64,000 nt of DNA from Candidatus Woesearchaeota archaeon (GCA_016192915.1 JACPTF010000013.1:20959-84958); one strand, 5' to 3'. Counted from the stretch's first letter, positions 32,211 to 40,967 are shown. Numbers and translations: made by a program. The notes: generated by a model from the sequence alone, not told the origin.

Positions 32211-33101
32211 CTATCTGGCTGAAGCATGTGTTGGGAGAAGTCCAGGGTGTGCTCTTGCAATTTGGACAATTCTTTCAAGGGGAACTTTTGTCACTGGGGT
32301 AATTCTCTCTGCTTTGTCCAGGCCGAGTTTTCCGATGACTGCAAATGCACTGTAAAACGTTTCCTTATCGATAGCCACACCTGACTTTTCTAATTCGAAG
32401 TAAACAAGAGACGCTGCAATTTCAAACCGCAGAGCGCGGCTCTCATTATCAACAGAATTGACAGCCTCAGAGCCAAATAGGTAGGAAGATACATTCATTT
32501 GAGACGCAGCTCTCATGCGCAAAAGAGGGTAGCGAACCTTAGACTCAAACAAGATTCTTGCTGCGGGAACCGCAAGTGAAGAAAAAAATCCTAATGCCAC
32601 ATCGAGGACATACCTACCATCAGTTGACGTTGTTGGGAACTGCTGGTAAATCAACTCTCCGCCACCAACGCCAGCCGCAAGACCAAGGCCCGCGTATATG
32701 CCGAGAATAGCCAAGGGGTTTTTCAATAAACGGGTTTCAAACGACCGGGTCATGTCTGTAAAATACCTGCCAATGACATCAGCATCGTGGGCAAGTTCTT
32801 CAACACTTAGCTTTATGCCTGGTCTCGTCATTAATAGATGGTCTACCTTTTCATCCACGCCGTATGCCCGCACCATTGCAGCTGAAGACATTTGCACTGG
32901 CTCATTTCGTGGCAGGAAAAACAGAGGAGAATAATTGTGTCTTGACAAAACGTGAAGCGAGCCGAAGTGAGGGATCGGAACTTCAGTTACTTGCCTATAA
33001 CCTAATCCGCCAAGCTTCTGTGATAAATCTTTCCAGGGAAGTTCAGAATAATGTGATAGTTCGCCCCTTCCAAATTGCTCTGCTGCAGCAAGGTTTAGCA
33101 T
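32211..33101 (-). CDS. Hypothetical 296-aa protein with a central hydrophobic region
   Basis: Soluble N-terminal part, then NPLAILGIYAGLGLAAGVGGGELIYQQFP and ALGFFSSLAVPAARILF, which read as two membrane-compatible segments around residues 145-190, then a helical C-terminus. The fold cannot be assigned. The start at 33101 is supported by TATA TTTATATAC 27 bases upstream. Composition is slightly AT-richer than neighbours. Confidence 0.6.
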   Translation of the reverse strand: MLNLAAAEQFGRGELSHYSELPWKDLSQKLGGLGYRQVTEVPIPHFGSLHVLSRHNYSPLFFLPRNEPVQMSSAAMVRAYGVDEKVDHLLMTRPGIKLSVEELAHDADVIGRYFTDMTRSFETRLLKNPLAILGIYAGLGLAAGVGGGELIYQQFPTTSTDGRYVLDVALGFFSSLAVPAARILFESKVRYPLLRMRAASQMNVSSYLFGSEAVNSVDNESRALRFEIAASLVYFELEKSGVAIDKETFYSAFAVIGKLGLDKAERITPVTKVPLERIVQIARAHPGLLPTHASAR

Positions 33102-33138
33102 TAAATTAATAGTTGTGGCTAAAGTATATAAATTTTTC

Positions 33139-34341
33139 CTAGAAAATCCCTGCAACCGACTTCAATATCGCCTTGAATATCGGGCTGAGCAGGAAAAGGA
33201 TGACAAGCAGCAGGAGCAGGCTGAACTTGGCGAAAGCCCGGTTTGCCTTCTGCTCACCCCTAATCCTTGTCAGGGCAAGGTGGAGCATCTTCCCGCCATC
33301 CAATGGGCCAATTGGTATCATGTTTGCAATGCCAATGCCGAAGCTCAGAGTAGCAATCCACAACAAAAGCTGCTGAAGCCACGAAAACGCTGCAAAGTAG
33401 CCGGTGTCCTGATTCCTGATTACTGACTCCATGACTACCCCAAGGTATCCCCTGTTTGGCGCAGTTGGATGAGGGGCTGCAGCCATGGTGAAATTAGATG
33501 AGCCGTCGCTGAAGGCAACGGCCTGACCAGGGTAAGTATACCGCAAGGCAAAAATTGGGGCATCCCGGACAGAGGAAACGGCCTGGCCGTTGACTGATTT
33601 AACCGCCATTCCGGGCTTCAGACCCGCAGCCTCAGCAGAAGAGCCCGGCTCTACAGATTTCAGGATAACCCCATGCTCACTGAAAAAGGCAGAGCTTAGT
33701 GGCGCAAAGACAGCTGACAGGACGAACATCACAAGAATGGCAAGCACAACATTTGAGAAAGTGCCTGCCGCAAACAGGGAGTAGTTAACGATATCCGGCT
33801 TCTTCTTCAGCTGCTGCTCATCCGGCTCAACAAATGCGGCAAGGATAGGGCCGATAATTGCAGGGCCTGAGCTCTTGACTTTAATGTCATGAGCCCGGGC
33901 AACAACGCCATGGGCAAACTCGTGCACAACCGCAATGATGAATATTGCAATTATGCCCTGCACGAAAGGAACAAAAAATCCGTCAGGAACGCCTGGTATC
34001 CTCACACCAGGAAGTACAGGGCTTATCGGCGAAGGCGAGCCGGGAACAGTGAGCAGGGTGAAAACGCTCTGGACAAGTATAAGGACAATGAAAAGCATGC
34101 TCAGAAAACCCGCGCCAATACCGATGTAGCCAAACAGCTTAACAAGCTCCCTATGCCTTGAGGCGATTCTGTCCATAAGGCCAAGGCCGAGCTTAGTCCG
34201 GCAGATTGCGATGAACTTCAGCTGGAACTGGAACTTCCTGCGATAGATGAAAACAAGCAGGGCAACAAGAAGGTAAAAGCCAACGACGAGCTTGTGCCTT
34301 AAGACAAACTGCACCAGTGACGACAAAAATTCAAGCGCCAT
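33139..34341 (-). CDS. Site-2 protease (M50) with PDZ domain
   Basis: A 400-aa membrane-embedded zinc metalloprotease. The zinc motif HEFAHGVVARAH lies in a membrane segment near residue 140, the second metal-site motif ANMIPIGPLDGGK near residue 345, and a PDZ domain lies between (GVILKSVEPGSSAEAAGLKPGMAVKSVNGQ). Six or more membrane spans are visible. It probably performs regulated intramembrane cleavage. TATA TTTTTTAAATAG lies 27 bases upstream. Confidence 0.92.
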   Translation of the reverse strand: MALEFLSSLVQFVLRHKLVVGFYLLVALLVFIYRRKFQFQLKFIAICRTKLGLGLMDRIASRHRELVKLFGYIGIGAGFLSMLFIVLILVQSVFTLLTVPGSPSPISPVLPGVRIPGVPDGFFVPFVQGIIAIFIIAVVHEFAHGVVARAHDIKVKSSGPAIIGPILAAFVEPDEQQLKKKPDIVNYSLFAAGTFSNVVLAILVMFVLSAVFAPLSSAFFSEHGVILKSVEPGSSAEAAGLKPGMAVKSVNGQAVSSVRDAPIFALRYTYPGQAVAFSDGSSNFTMAAAPHPTAPNRGYLGVVMESVIRNQDTGYFAAFSWLQQLLLWIATLSFGIGIANMIPIGPLDGGKMLHLALTRIRGEQKANRAFAKFSLLLLLVILFLLSPIFKAILKSVAGIF

Positions 34342-34398
34342 AAGCTAAGCAATTTGGGCTGCTATTTAAAAAACTTTGGCTGGAGAAAAATGCTTTTA

Positions 34399-34959
34399 TC
34401 AGTAATGCAAACCGGGCTGAGATTCCATCAGCACTAGTACAGCGCGGGTGAACTGCTCGGCAGTTTTGCCTTCGGAACGTTCATTAATTTGGTATAACCA
34501 TCGAGGATTATGGGGAGTGTAGAATGCAGAATCCATCGCCGCAAATAACCTTAAAGACTCATCTTTAAAGCCTAAATTTTCAGTCAGTTCAGTTACTTGG
34601 GTTTCAAGTTTTTCGTAGGACTCGCCATTACGAATAAAGCCTTGCGGTTTGTGCGCATCTAGGCGTTTTAGGCCAGCTAAATGACCAGCTGCCACTATTA
34701 GATTTACATACGCAGCAGCATATCCTGAATTGCCATTCCAAGAAAGCCAGTGCCGAGCATCTGCAAGCCTTCTTTCGGCATCGCTCCTGGTTACTGCAAA
34801 AGCATAGCCTAATGAAATAATCGTACAATCATCATGACTTGCGTTTATAGGCATCATACCTGTTAAGTCTTCTTTGACTCTTCCAAATTCCTCAATCACG
34901 CCTTCCAAATCCTTAACAAGTTCATTGGTAGGAACAAGTTCACCACTAAGTTTCGGCAT
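34399..34959 (-). CDS. Hypothetical 186-aa protein
   Basis: Mostly helical soluble protein (MPKLSGELVPTNELVKDLEG, later DARHWLSWNGNSGYAAAYVNLIVAAGHLAGL). It might be a HEPN-like helical bundle given the repeated helices and RH residues, but no firm family match is possible. Leaderless start, TATA TTTTTAAGC 27 bases upstream. Confidence 0.6.
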   Translation of the reverse strand: MPKLSGELVPTNELVKDLEGVIEEFGRVKEDLTGMMPINASHDDCTIISLGYAFAVTRSDAERRLADARHWLSWNGNSGYAAAYVNLIVAAGHLAGLKRLDAHKPQGFIRNGESYEKLETQVTELTENLGFKDESLRLFAAMDSAFYTPHNPRWLYQINERSEGKTAEQFTRAVLVLMESQPGLHY

Positions 34960-35033
34960 AGTGACAGCGACCGTATAATAGCTTAAAAATGTTTAGATAA
35001 TTTGTCAGAAATGCATACTGGTAGCTTGGGTGC

Positions 35034-35198
35034 TTACCCTTTCTTCCTCAAAGGCCTTAGAACAGAGCTGTTGCAGTTCCTGCACTTGACCTTGCCCTGG
35101 GCAACCTTGAGGCTTGATGCGCGCATCTTGTGCTTGCACTTCCTGCAAACAAATATGTTCCTGAAAGTCCTCGCCTCTGCTTCCGGGATTTTTGCCAT
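35034..35198 (-). CDS. rpl40e: 50S ribosomal protein L40e (eL40)
   Basis: A 54-aa basic zinc-ribbon ribosomal protein. MAKIPEAEARTFRNIFVCRK followed by CKHKMRASSLKVAQGKVKCR and NCNSSVLRPLRKKG. The four zinc cysteines (CRKC and CRNC) and the arrangement match archaeal eL40. It lies just downstream of the aIF5A gene on the same strand, probably one transcript. Confidence 0.93.
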   Translation of the reverse strand: MAKIPEAEARTFRNIFVCRKCKHKMRASSLKVAQGKVKCRNCNSSVLRPLRKKG

Positions 35199-35215
35199 GT
35201 GAAATCATGCTCTCC

Positions 35216-35632
35216 TTACTCTTCTTCTTCCTTGCCTTCGCCGCTCTTCACCTGCTTCAGGACCTTGTCTTCCAAAACCTTCCAGTAAAGCACTGAAACG
35301 CCTGCAACGCAGCTGCCCTGAAGCTCTTCCGGAATTGGAAGGTCAAAGGTTTCGTAAGTTTCAGCATCCATGACATTAGCTGTGCTGCCGTGGACCGAAA
35401 GGACCTGGGCAGAGCGCTTCTCTATGATTGGAACCTCGATGTTATCATGTGCAGGCATGACAATAATGCGCCTTTTGCCATCAATAACGCCCATGCCCTC
35501 CATGCGCATCTTGGCATGGCCGTGCTTACCAGGCCTTGAAATGTCAATATTCACAATTTTGCAGGCAGCGCCCTCAATGATTATGTAGCTGCCAACCTTG
35601 ATCTCATTACAGCCAACTGTCTTGGTAGCCAT
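35216..35632 (-). CDS. Translation factor aIF5A
   Basis: A 138-aa protein. The hypusination loop SRPGKHGHAK (Lys about residue 36) and the C-terminal OB fold (TYETFDLPIPEEL) identify aIF5A, which promotes translation elongation through difficult sequences. An acidic C-terminal tail (SGEGKEEEE) is additional. GAGGTG lies 8 bases upstream of the ATG, so this gene has a leader; TATA TTTATATAC is near 35697. Confidence 0.95.
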   Translation of the reverse strand: MATKTVGCNEIKVGSYIIIEGAACKIVNIDISRPGKHGHAKMRMEGMGVIDGKRRIIVMPAHDNIEVPIIEKRSAQVLSVHGSTANVMDAETYETFDLPIPEELQGSCVAGVSVLYWKVLEDKVLKQVKSGEGKEEEE

Positions 35633-35766
35633 AAATGCACACCTCTGAAACTAAAAATAATTCAATTGACTGAAAAAGCAGGTCTGATTTGTATATAAAG
35701 TTATCGCAACACCATTTAGCGAATGATAAACAAGTATACACAGATTAAACATAAATAAAGCTTCTA

Positions 35767-36231
35767 TTAATTGCTCAATTTTTTTCTTATAGCTTCATAC
35801 ATATACTCTATATTTCTCCAGTCTTCCACGCTTATACCGCCTCCAACATGTTGAATTGATCTCTGATATTTAAATAACATAACTCTTAATTCAGTCAGAT
35901 TTAACCTATCCAATTGCGACGGATTCTCAAAAGGCGATTCCGAAAATTTTTTATTTATATTGTCATACTTGGCGTCGCTTATGTTAGCTTCCCCTAATAT
36001 ACTCCAAGCAAACTTAGTAAACTCCTCAAAATCTCTTGATTTTGGTATGTGCTTAGTTTGTAATTTGTCATCGGGTATCTGCAAATATTTCATATCACCA
36101 AATCTCTCTTCAGTTATGCCTTCTTCAATTATCGGTATATCTTGAGTTTGTTGTATAACTCTTTCTGTACATCCATTGACTAAGATGATAAAAATAACTA
36201 AAAACACCATCCATACAAATTTAAACTTCAT
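35767..36231 (-). CDS. Lipoprotein of unknown function in an AT-rich island
   Basis: A 154-aa protein with a signal peptide and lipobox (FIILVNGCTERV). The mature part is helical (FTKFAWSILGEANISDAKYD, LTELRVMLFKYQRSIQHVGG). No family recognised. The gene and its flanks (about 35640-36450) are clearly more AT-rich and use different codons from neighbours, consistent with recent acquisition. GAGGTG lies 7-8 bases before the ATG. Confidence 0.65.
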   Translation of the reverse strand: MKFKFVWMVFLVIFIILVNGCTERVIQQTQDIPIIEEGITEERFGDMKYLQIPDDKLQTKHIPKSRDFEEFTKFAWSILGEANISDAKYDNINKKFSESPFENPSQLDRLNLTELRVMLFKYQRSIQHVGGGISVEDWRNIEYMYEAIRKKLSN

Positions 36232-36450
36232 TTTACACCTCAGAATTAATTGTATATATAGAATTCTATAAAAACATTACCATTAGGGCTAAGAAAGATA
36301 AACGCTGAGGCTTGGATTTTCAAATAGATATCAATTGCCAAAAACTGGACAAAAGTCCCTGAAAGGAGTAAAAAAGAGGCAATAGGGAATGAGAAAAAAA
36401 GGCCAATCAAAAAACTAACTCAGTTCATATATAAATTTTATTCTTTCAAG

Positions 36451-37191
36451 CTATTGAAAGGAAAAAAGACGCAGCCAGTTAGGACGCTGGCGAACATTAC
36501 GCAATTGCCTGCGGCTGCTGCGAAGAAACAAATTCAGTTTCTGCTCAATTGTGCTGCTACCTTCAAAATCAAGCTCTAATCTGCGAAATTCGCTGCTGTG
36601 GTGCTGGACACGGCCATTGCTGCTGCTGAACTTCAGCTTCTTGTGAAGCAGCTCGTGATACATGAGATAGTCAAGAAGCTGCTGCGGAGCATCACGGAAA
36701 AGGCTGCTTACGGTTATCGTGTTGGTGTGATAGTCGTAGCTTGCAAGCTTCCTGAATGAGCCGAGGCCCCATCTCAGGTTTGGCTTGTCAGCAATGCCAA
36801 AAAAATATTTCTCATTCACCCTAGCGAAGGATGACTCAAGACTTTCATCACTACTGCCACTGCCATTGTTAACAGCTGCAACTTCTGAGATTCCTTTAAT
36901 AAAATCGTCATAAAGCTGCATGTTCAACGACGATATTTTTCCACTATTATCCTTTGCGGCTGCCAAACGCTCACTGCGCAAAATCTTGACAAGAAGATGC
37001 TGGATAAGGCCTATGACGATCTCTTCGCTGGTGCTTTTCCAGCTTCTGCTGAGATTAAAATAAAGAGCACCGCCCGCCTTTCTCACAGTTGCGTTGTACT
37101 GCTTGAACTTGCCGGAATAACGCAGGTGCGCAGCATAAGTAAAAGCTGCTTCGGGAAACAGCCGCGAGAATGCTTCATCAACAAGGCTCAT
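36451..37191 (-). CDS. SprT/YgjP-like zinc metallopeptidase
   Basis: About 246 aa. The C-terminal catalytic region has YHELLHKKLKFSSSNGRVQHH, i.e. HELLH as an HExxH zinc motif with downstream histidines, and WGLGSFRKLASYDYHTNTITVS as the preceding beta region. This matches SprT-like or YgjP-type metal-dependent hydrolases. The N-terminal 110 residues are poorly conserved-looking. The start is chosen at 37191, 27 bases from TATA TTTTTTATAC. Confidence 0.78.
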   Translation of the reverse strand: MSLVDEAFSRLFPEAAFTYAAHLRYSGKFKQYNATVRKAGGALYFNLSRSWKSTSEEIVIGLIQHLLVKILRSERLAAAKDNSGKISSLNMQLYDDFIKGISEVAAVNNGSGSSDESLESSFARVNEKYFFGIADKPNLRWGLGSFRKLASYDYHTNTITVSSLFRDAPQQLLDYLMYHELLHKKLKFSSSNGRVQHHSSEFRRLELDFEGSSTIEQKLNLFLRSSRRQLRNVRQRPNWLRLFSFQ

Positions 37192-37238
37192 GGGGTTGCA
37201 ACAGGAATAAGGCGTATAAAAAATTTGCTGCAACGTAA

Positions 37239-38342
37239 CTATGTTTCGGTATTAACCTCATACCTCAGAATTGCGGCAATACCGCCAAAGTCCTTAAGCT
37301 GGGCGCCTTCCCTGGTCTCAATTGAAATTATAGCAACATTAGTGCCCATCTTCTTTGCTTCCTGCTCAAAAGACTCAATCTTATCATCAGGCAGGCTCTC
37401 CGAAAGCAGCAGGATGTCAACAGCGCCGTTACTGATTGCGCCAAGCACATGCTGCTCGCCGTAAGTGACCATGCCCGGCTTTGTCACCAAGAAGCCAAAG
37501 AAGCGGTTCACAATCTTCTTCTCCTCAGCGAGCTCCTCAGCAGCAAGGACATCCTGGCTCTTGTCAACCAGGTCATGAACGCCAAACTCATCGGTGTAGG
37601 TAATGTCCTTCACCGCAATAATCCTCTTCTTGAGCTCGTTGGTAATGTAGCCGCCCTCTATAAGCTCGTGCTTCGTAGGGCCGGGGCCGCCAACAATAAT
37701 CCCCTTCAGGTTGGGGTTGCTGAAAAAAGCCTCCTTCATGTACTCCCCAACCCTCACGTAAAACTCCTTGGCAGCGTTCTCGCGGATGCGGCCAAAGCGG
37801 GCAGCCGATTGTCCTCCCGCACGGTATTTTCCAGGAACATTCGACGTGTGCGTCCCCAGGATTGTAATGCTCTTGCCCCTCAGCTCGCCAATCGTGCACT
37901 CACGCCTGTCTACAGCAACAAGGCCGTAAGTTTCCTTAGCCTCAAGCATGCCCTGAAGGATGCCAAGCTCAAAGTCCTTGTCGCAGCGGTAAATTCTTGT
38001 TTGGACGGGAATAGGCGGTTCTATTGACCAGACGCGAAAATCCTGCTGGCCCTCAGCAGCAATGTTGCCCGAAAAAACAGCAAGGCCGTGCTCAGGAGTC
38101 CTGCTATACAGCCGCAAGTGCTGGACCATGCGCTCAAGGGCTCCGGTAACGTTCTTCCTCGTGGAAGCAGACTTTATGTTCATGGCGGTTCCCTGCTCCT
38201 GCTGGATATGCTGTATAATCTTGACTATGTCATAGCCCTGCGGGATGTAAACAGAGACAAGCTCAGTATGCCTGCCCTTATAGGCCTCAAGCTCCTTGAT
38301 GAACTTCTTCAGGTCATGCTTCTGCTTTTCTGTCAGGGACAT
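37239..38342 (-). CDS. prf1: Peptide chain release factor aRF1
   Basis: A 367-aa class I release factor recognising all stop codons. It has the stop-recognition motifs NIKS (AMNIKSASTRKNV) and YRCDKDF, the catalytic GGQ in RAGGQSAARFGRIRE, and the C-terminal domain that binds the partner GTPase. It is about 40-50 residues shorter than most archaeal aRF1 proteins, mainly in the C-terminal domain. Confidence 0.95.
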   Translation of the reverse strand: MSLTEKQKHDLKKFIKELEAYKGRHTELVSVYIPQGYDIVKIIQHIQQEQGTAMNIKSASTRKNVTGALERMVQHLRLYSRTPEHGLAVFSGNIAAEGQQDFRVWSIEPPIPVQTRIYRCDKDFELGILQGMLEAKETYGLVAVDRRECTIGELRGKSITILGTHTSNVPGKYRAGGQSAARFGRIRENAAKEFYVRVGEYMKEAFFSNPNLKGIIVGGPGPTKHELIEGGYITNELKKRIIAVKDITYTDEFGVHDLVDKSQDVLAAEELAEEKKIVNRFFGFLVTKPGMVTYGEQHVLGAISNGAVDILLLSESLPDDKIESFEQEAKKMGTNVAIISIETREGAQLKDFGGIAAILRYEVNTET

Positions 38343-38565
38343 TTTTCATGCGCTCGTTTTGCTGCTGCAGTAATTGCGAGAATTATTTTTTGCAGCTGCC
38401 GCAGCACGGTTAGGCTATTCGGAAAGGGCTGAAGCTACAAAAGAAGGGCTTACATTTCCTGCTTCAGCTGCTGATTCCATAGCCAACAGGATAGGAAAAG
38501 AGACTATTTAAATATTTGTGTAAAATTTCACATCTATAAAGTAGTAAAAAACGAAAGATTTATAA

Positions 38566-39864
38566 ATGGCGAATTTGCCCATAGCACTTATGGCAAACGG
38601 CGGTTACAGGGAATTCAAGCTAGACAACGGCCTTATTGTGGCGTTGCAGGAAACACCAACGCAGACAATCTACGGTGGCTTGCGCGTCAATCATGGCGCC
38701 CTTCATGAGCATCCTGGGGAAGAGGGTTTTGCACATTTTCTTGAACACGCGCTGATAACTGGAGGGACTGAACGATATACTCCGGATGAGATTTCTGAAT
38801 TGAGGGGCAGGTTTGGACAGAATAATGCGTTCACTTTCCTTAACATGACAACTTTTCCATCTGACTTGCTGGCAACAGACGTAGAAGACTACCTCGCCAT
38901 GTTGCCTGAGATTGTATTCAGGCCGAGATTTGAACCTGGGAAAGTTGATGAAGAGCGGCAGAGGGTGTTAAGAGAAATTGGGGATGAAAAGAGCAGTAAG
39001 GCATTTCAGGTTGAACGGCAATATTCCCTAGCTCTGCTTGGAGAAGGTCCGCATAATTATTATGTAAAAGGAAAAGAAGAGAGCATCCAGACCGCAACTC
39101 CGGAAACTTTACGAGCATTCCATTCACGCGGCTACCACCCCAATAACTCAAGCCTGATACTGGTCGGTGGCATCCCAAAAAACATTGACGCGATAGTACA
39201 GCAGCATTTTGGAAAAATCCCAACAGGAGGAGGGTCACGATATGTCTTTCCACAAGCACCTCCCTTGGAACAATTAGCAGCATTTCACATTCCAGCATCA
39301 GAGCTTATGAACGAAGAGAAACCAGAAGAAAGCAGCGCTGAGCTTCGAATCGGAATACGAGGCCCCCCGCTTACACATGAAGACAGTTACGTTGTCGCTA
39401 TGCTGGCGTGGATTTTGGGAGGCGGTGGAGGTTCTCGGTTGTTCAAAAGAGTAAGCCAGCAGGAAGGGTTGGCATACTCAATCCAATGCTCATATGGCGG
39501 CACAGAGTACGGAGGTGTTCTGGAAATAAGAGGCAGAATTCTCGCAAGAGGTTCTCAAAATGCTGTTGATGGTATTTTTGAAGAGATACAACGGTTGCGG
39601 ACAGAACAGATTGATCAGGAAGAGTTTAATAAGCTTAAAAGAGTATCAATGTATTGGATTGCTAAGGCGGAGGAGACAAATGAGGGACACGCAGTCGCAA
39701 TACAAAAAAAGCTGGATTACGGTATAACTCCAGAAATGCACTTGGCAAGGGCAAATGCAGTAACGCCAAGGAACATTCAAGAAGCAGCACACAAATATCT
39801 ACCCGCTGACAAAAACGGAAAGTTTGTGTTTCTGCTCCGTGACCCCTTTAAAAAGCTCGAATAG
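38566..39864 (+). CDS. M16-family zinc peptidase
   Basis: A 432-aa processing-peptidase-like protein. The inverted zinc motif is HFLEH in GFAHFLEHALITGGTERY, with the distal Glu in EERQRVLREIGDE. The second half (AYSIQCSYGGTEYGGVLEIRG) is the catalytically inactive M16 repeat. Leaderless start 27 bases from CTATAAAG at 38532-38539. No signal peptide, so it is probably cytoplasmic. Confidence 0.9.
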   Translation: MANLPIALMANGGYREFKLDNGLIVALQETPTQTIYGGLRVNHGALHEHPGEEGFAHFLEHALITGGTERYTPDEISELRGRFGQNNAFTFLNMTTFPSDLLATDVEDYLAMLPEIVFRPRFEPGKVDEERQRVLREIGDEKSSKAFQVERQYSLALLGEGPHNYYVKGKEESIQTATPETLRAFHSRGYHPNNSSLILVGGIPKNIDAIVQQHFGKIPTGGGSRYVFPQAPPLEQLAAFHIPASELMNEEKPEESSAELRIGIRGPPLTHEDSYVVAMLAWILGGGGGSRLFKRVSQQEGLAYSIQCSYGGTEYGGVLEIRGRILARGSQNAVDGIFEEIQRLRTEQIDQEEFNKLKRVSMYWIAKAEETNEGHAVAIQKKLDYGITPEMHLARANAVTPRNIQEAAHKYLPADKNGKFVFLLRDPFKKLE

Positions 39865-39887
39865 TTGCAAGCGCCCAGCATCAATAC

Positions 39888-39898
39888 ATTTAAAAAAC
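39888..39898 (+). promoter_or_regulatory. TATA box of tRNA-Pro
   Basis: CATTTAAAAAA is centred 27-29 bases before the tRNA 5' end at 39922, which indicates that the interrupted tRNA gene is still expressed. Confidence 0.55.
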
Positions 39899-39921
39899 AC
39901 AGCGAAAGACCTGAAGGGCAA

Positions 39922-40045
39922 GGGGCCATGGGGCAGCTTGGTCTAACCTATCTGGTTTGGGACCAGATGACCCCGGTTCAAAACCCTTTTGCGAAAAGGG
40001 TTTATCCAAAACCGACGCAAAGGGATGAAAGTCCGGGTGGCCCCA
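39922..40045 (+). tRNA. tRNA-Pro (TGG) interrupted in the T-loop
   Basis: The acceptor arms GGGGCCA (39922-39928) and TGGCCCC (40038-40044) pair fully, and the discriminator is A. The anticodon stem TCTGG-CCAGA encloses loop TTTGGGA, anticodon TGG. The T-stem CCCGG (39972-39976) pairs with CCGGG (40033-40037), but the T-loop TTCAAA is separated from its last base by about 49 extra bases (roughly 39983-40031). The insert begins with a family 1 hairpin. If removed, a normal tRNA of about 75 nt results. A canonical bulge-helix-bulge is not evident to me. Confidence 0.85.
39980..40012 (+). repeat. Family 1 hairpin inside tRNA-Pro
   Basis: AAACCCTTTTGC-GAAAAGGGTTTATCCAAAACC. The copy at 44702-44735 (opposite strand) differs at only a few bases over more than 30. 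Confidence 0.8.
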
Positions 40046-40047
40046 CT

Positions 40048-40170
40048 AAACCTTTTTACCGCTGCGGCGGCAAAAACACAAGTCGAGATACGCTCGACTG
40101 TGCCCAGGCGACAGCGGTCGCCTTGGGGCTTTACCAAAAAACGGCACTCAAAAGCTTGACCAAAAAACCA
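40048..40170 (+). repeat. Composite family 1/family 2 element downstream of tRNA-Pro
   Basis: It begins AAACCTTTTTACCGCTGCGG, includes a family 2 twin hairpin at 40077-40129 (AGTCGAG-atacg-CTCGACT and CCCAGGCGAC-agcg-GTCGCCTTGGGG), and ends with two tail-like copies (TTTACCAAAAAACGG and CTTGACCAAAAAACC). This suggests a family 2 unit inserted into a family 1 unit. Confidence 0.6.
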
Positions 40171-40222
40171 TAATCCCAATAGATTTATAAACCGCCCCTT
40201 AATCCAAAACTACTAAGATAAA

Positions 40223-40576
40223 ATGCCAGAAGAAACAAAGTTATACGGCTCAGTGAAGAGGTACGGCGTAAGGTACGGAACCAAGCTGAAGGGCAAGATA
40301 GCGAAGATAGAGGCAGAAAGGCACCTGTCAACAAAGTGCCCGTACTGCCACTACAACAAAGCCAAAAGGCTAGCTGCAGGGATATGGAGCTGCGGCAAGT
40401 GCAAAAGCAAGTTCACAGGCAAGGCCTATACTCCAGGAGGGCATGTTGCCATAAAGGAAGCAGTTGAAACAGCTGCGCAGCCGGTAGCAGAAACAGCGCA
40501 AGAAACTGCTGGGACAGATGACTTCGGCGAAGAAGACGCTGAAGAGGAAGAAGAAGGGCAGGAAGAGGAAAATTAA
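40223..40576 (+). CDS. rpl37ae: 50S ribosomal protein L37Ae (eL43) with acidic tail
   Basis: A 117-aa zinc-ribbon ribosomal protein: VKRYGVRYGTKLKGKIAKIE, then CPYCHYNKAKRLAAGIWSCG-KCKSKFTGKAYTPGG. The first roughly 75 residues cover the family; about 40 further residues form an unusual acidic, alanine-rich tail (ETAGTDDFGEEDAEEEEEGQ). It is the first gene of a classic archaeal cluster with rpo12, pcc1 and prefoldin beta. Confidence 0.95.
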   Translation: MPEETKLYGSVKRYGVRYGTKLKGKIAKIEAERHLSTKCPYCHYNKAKRLAAGIWSCGKCKSKFTGKAYTPGGHVAIKEAVETAAQPVAETAQETAGTDDFGEEDAEEEEEGQEEEN

Positions 40577-40578
40577 AA

Positions 40579-40716
40579 ATGGTCGAGTACAAATGCTTTG
40601 ATTGCGGCAAGAAGGTATCAACAGAATACCTCAGGAAGAAGGTAAGGTGCCCGTACTGCGGCAGCAAAATTCTCTACAAGCCAAGAAGGATTTCAACCAA
40701 GATAAAAGCGCGATAA
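40579..40716 (+). CDS. rpo12: RNA polymerase subunit Rpo12 (P)
   Basis: 45 aa: MVEYKCFDCGKKVSTEYLRK, then KVRCPYCGSKILYKPRRIST. The single zinc ribbon (CFDC..CPYC) and the C-terminal KPRR are diagnostic for the archaeal RNA polymerase P subunit. It starts 2 bases after eL43. Confidence 0.93.
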   Translation: MVEYKCFDCGKKVSTEYLRKKVRCPYCGSKILYKPRRISTKIKAR

Positions 40717-40735
40717 AAATCCGCACATCAGCCAC

Positions 40736-40966
40736 ATGAAATACTCCGCAGTCATAAACGTAAGCGGCGATGCAGCGCTGATAAAAAAGGTCTTCGCTGC
40801 AGAAGACACAACAATAAAAGAAAAAGCAAGCTACAAGATAAAGAAAACCACAGAGGGGGTCACGTTCGCCATTGAAGCAGAAGACAGCGTGGGATTAAGG
40901 ACTGCACTGAACTCAATAACAAAGGTCCTCACAGTCATAGAGAAGGTCAAGAGGATTAGTGATTAA
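40736..40966 (+). CDS. pcc1: KEOPS complex subunit Pcc1
   Basis: A 76-aa dimerisation subunit of the KEOPS complex that makes t6A37 in tRNA. The fold pattern (MKYSAVINVSGDAAL..FAAEDTTIKEKASYKI..VTFAIEAEDSVGLRTALNSI) and its position after rpo12 and before prefoldin beta match the conserved archaeal gene order. Confidence 0.85.
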   Translation: MKYSAVINVSGDAALIKKVFAAEDTTIKEKASYKIKKTTEGVTFAIEAEDSVGLRTALNSITKVLTVIEKVKRISD

Positions 40967-40967
40967 A

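Noticed and set aside
39982..40032. Canonical bulge-helix-bulge intron in tRNA-Pro
   Set aside because: I could not draw a standard 3-4-3 bulge-helix-bulge at the predicted junctions; the insert matches a dispersed hairpin family better. Splicing is left open.
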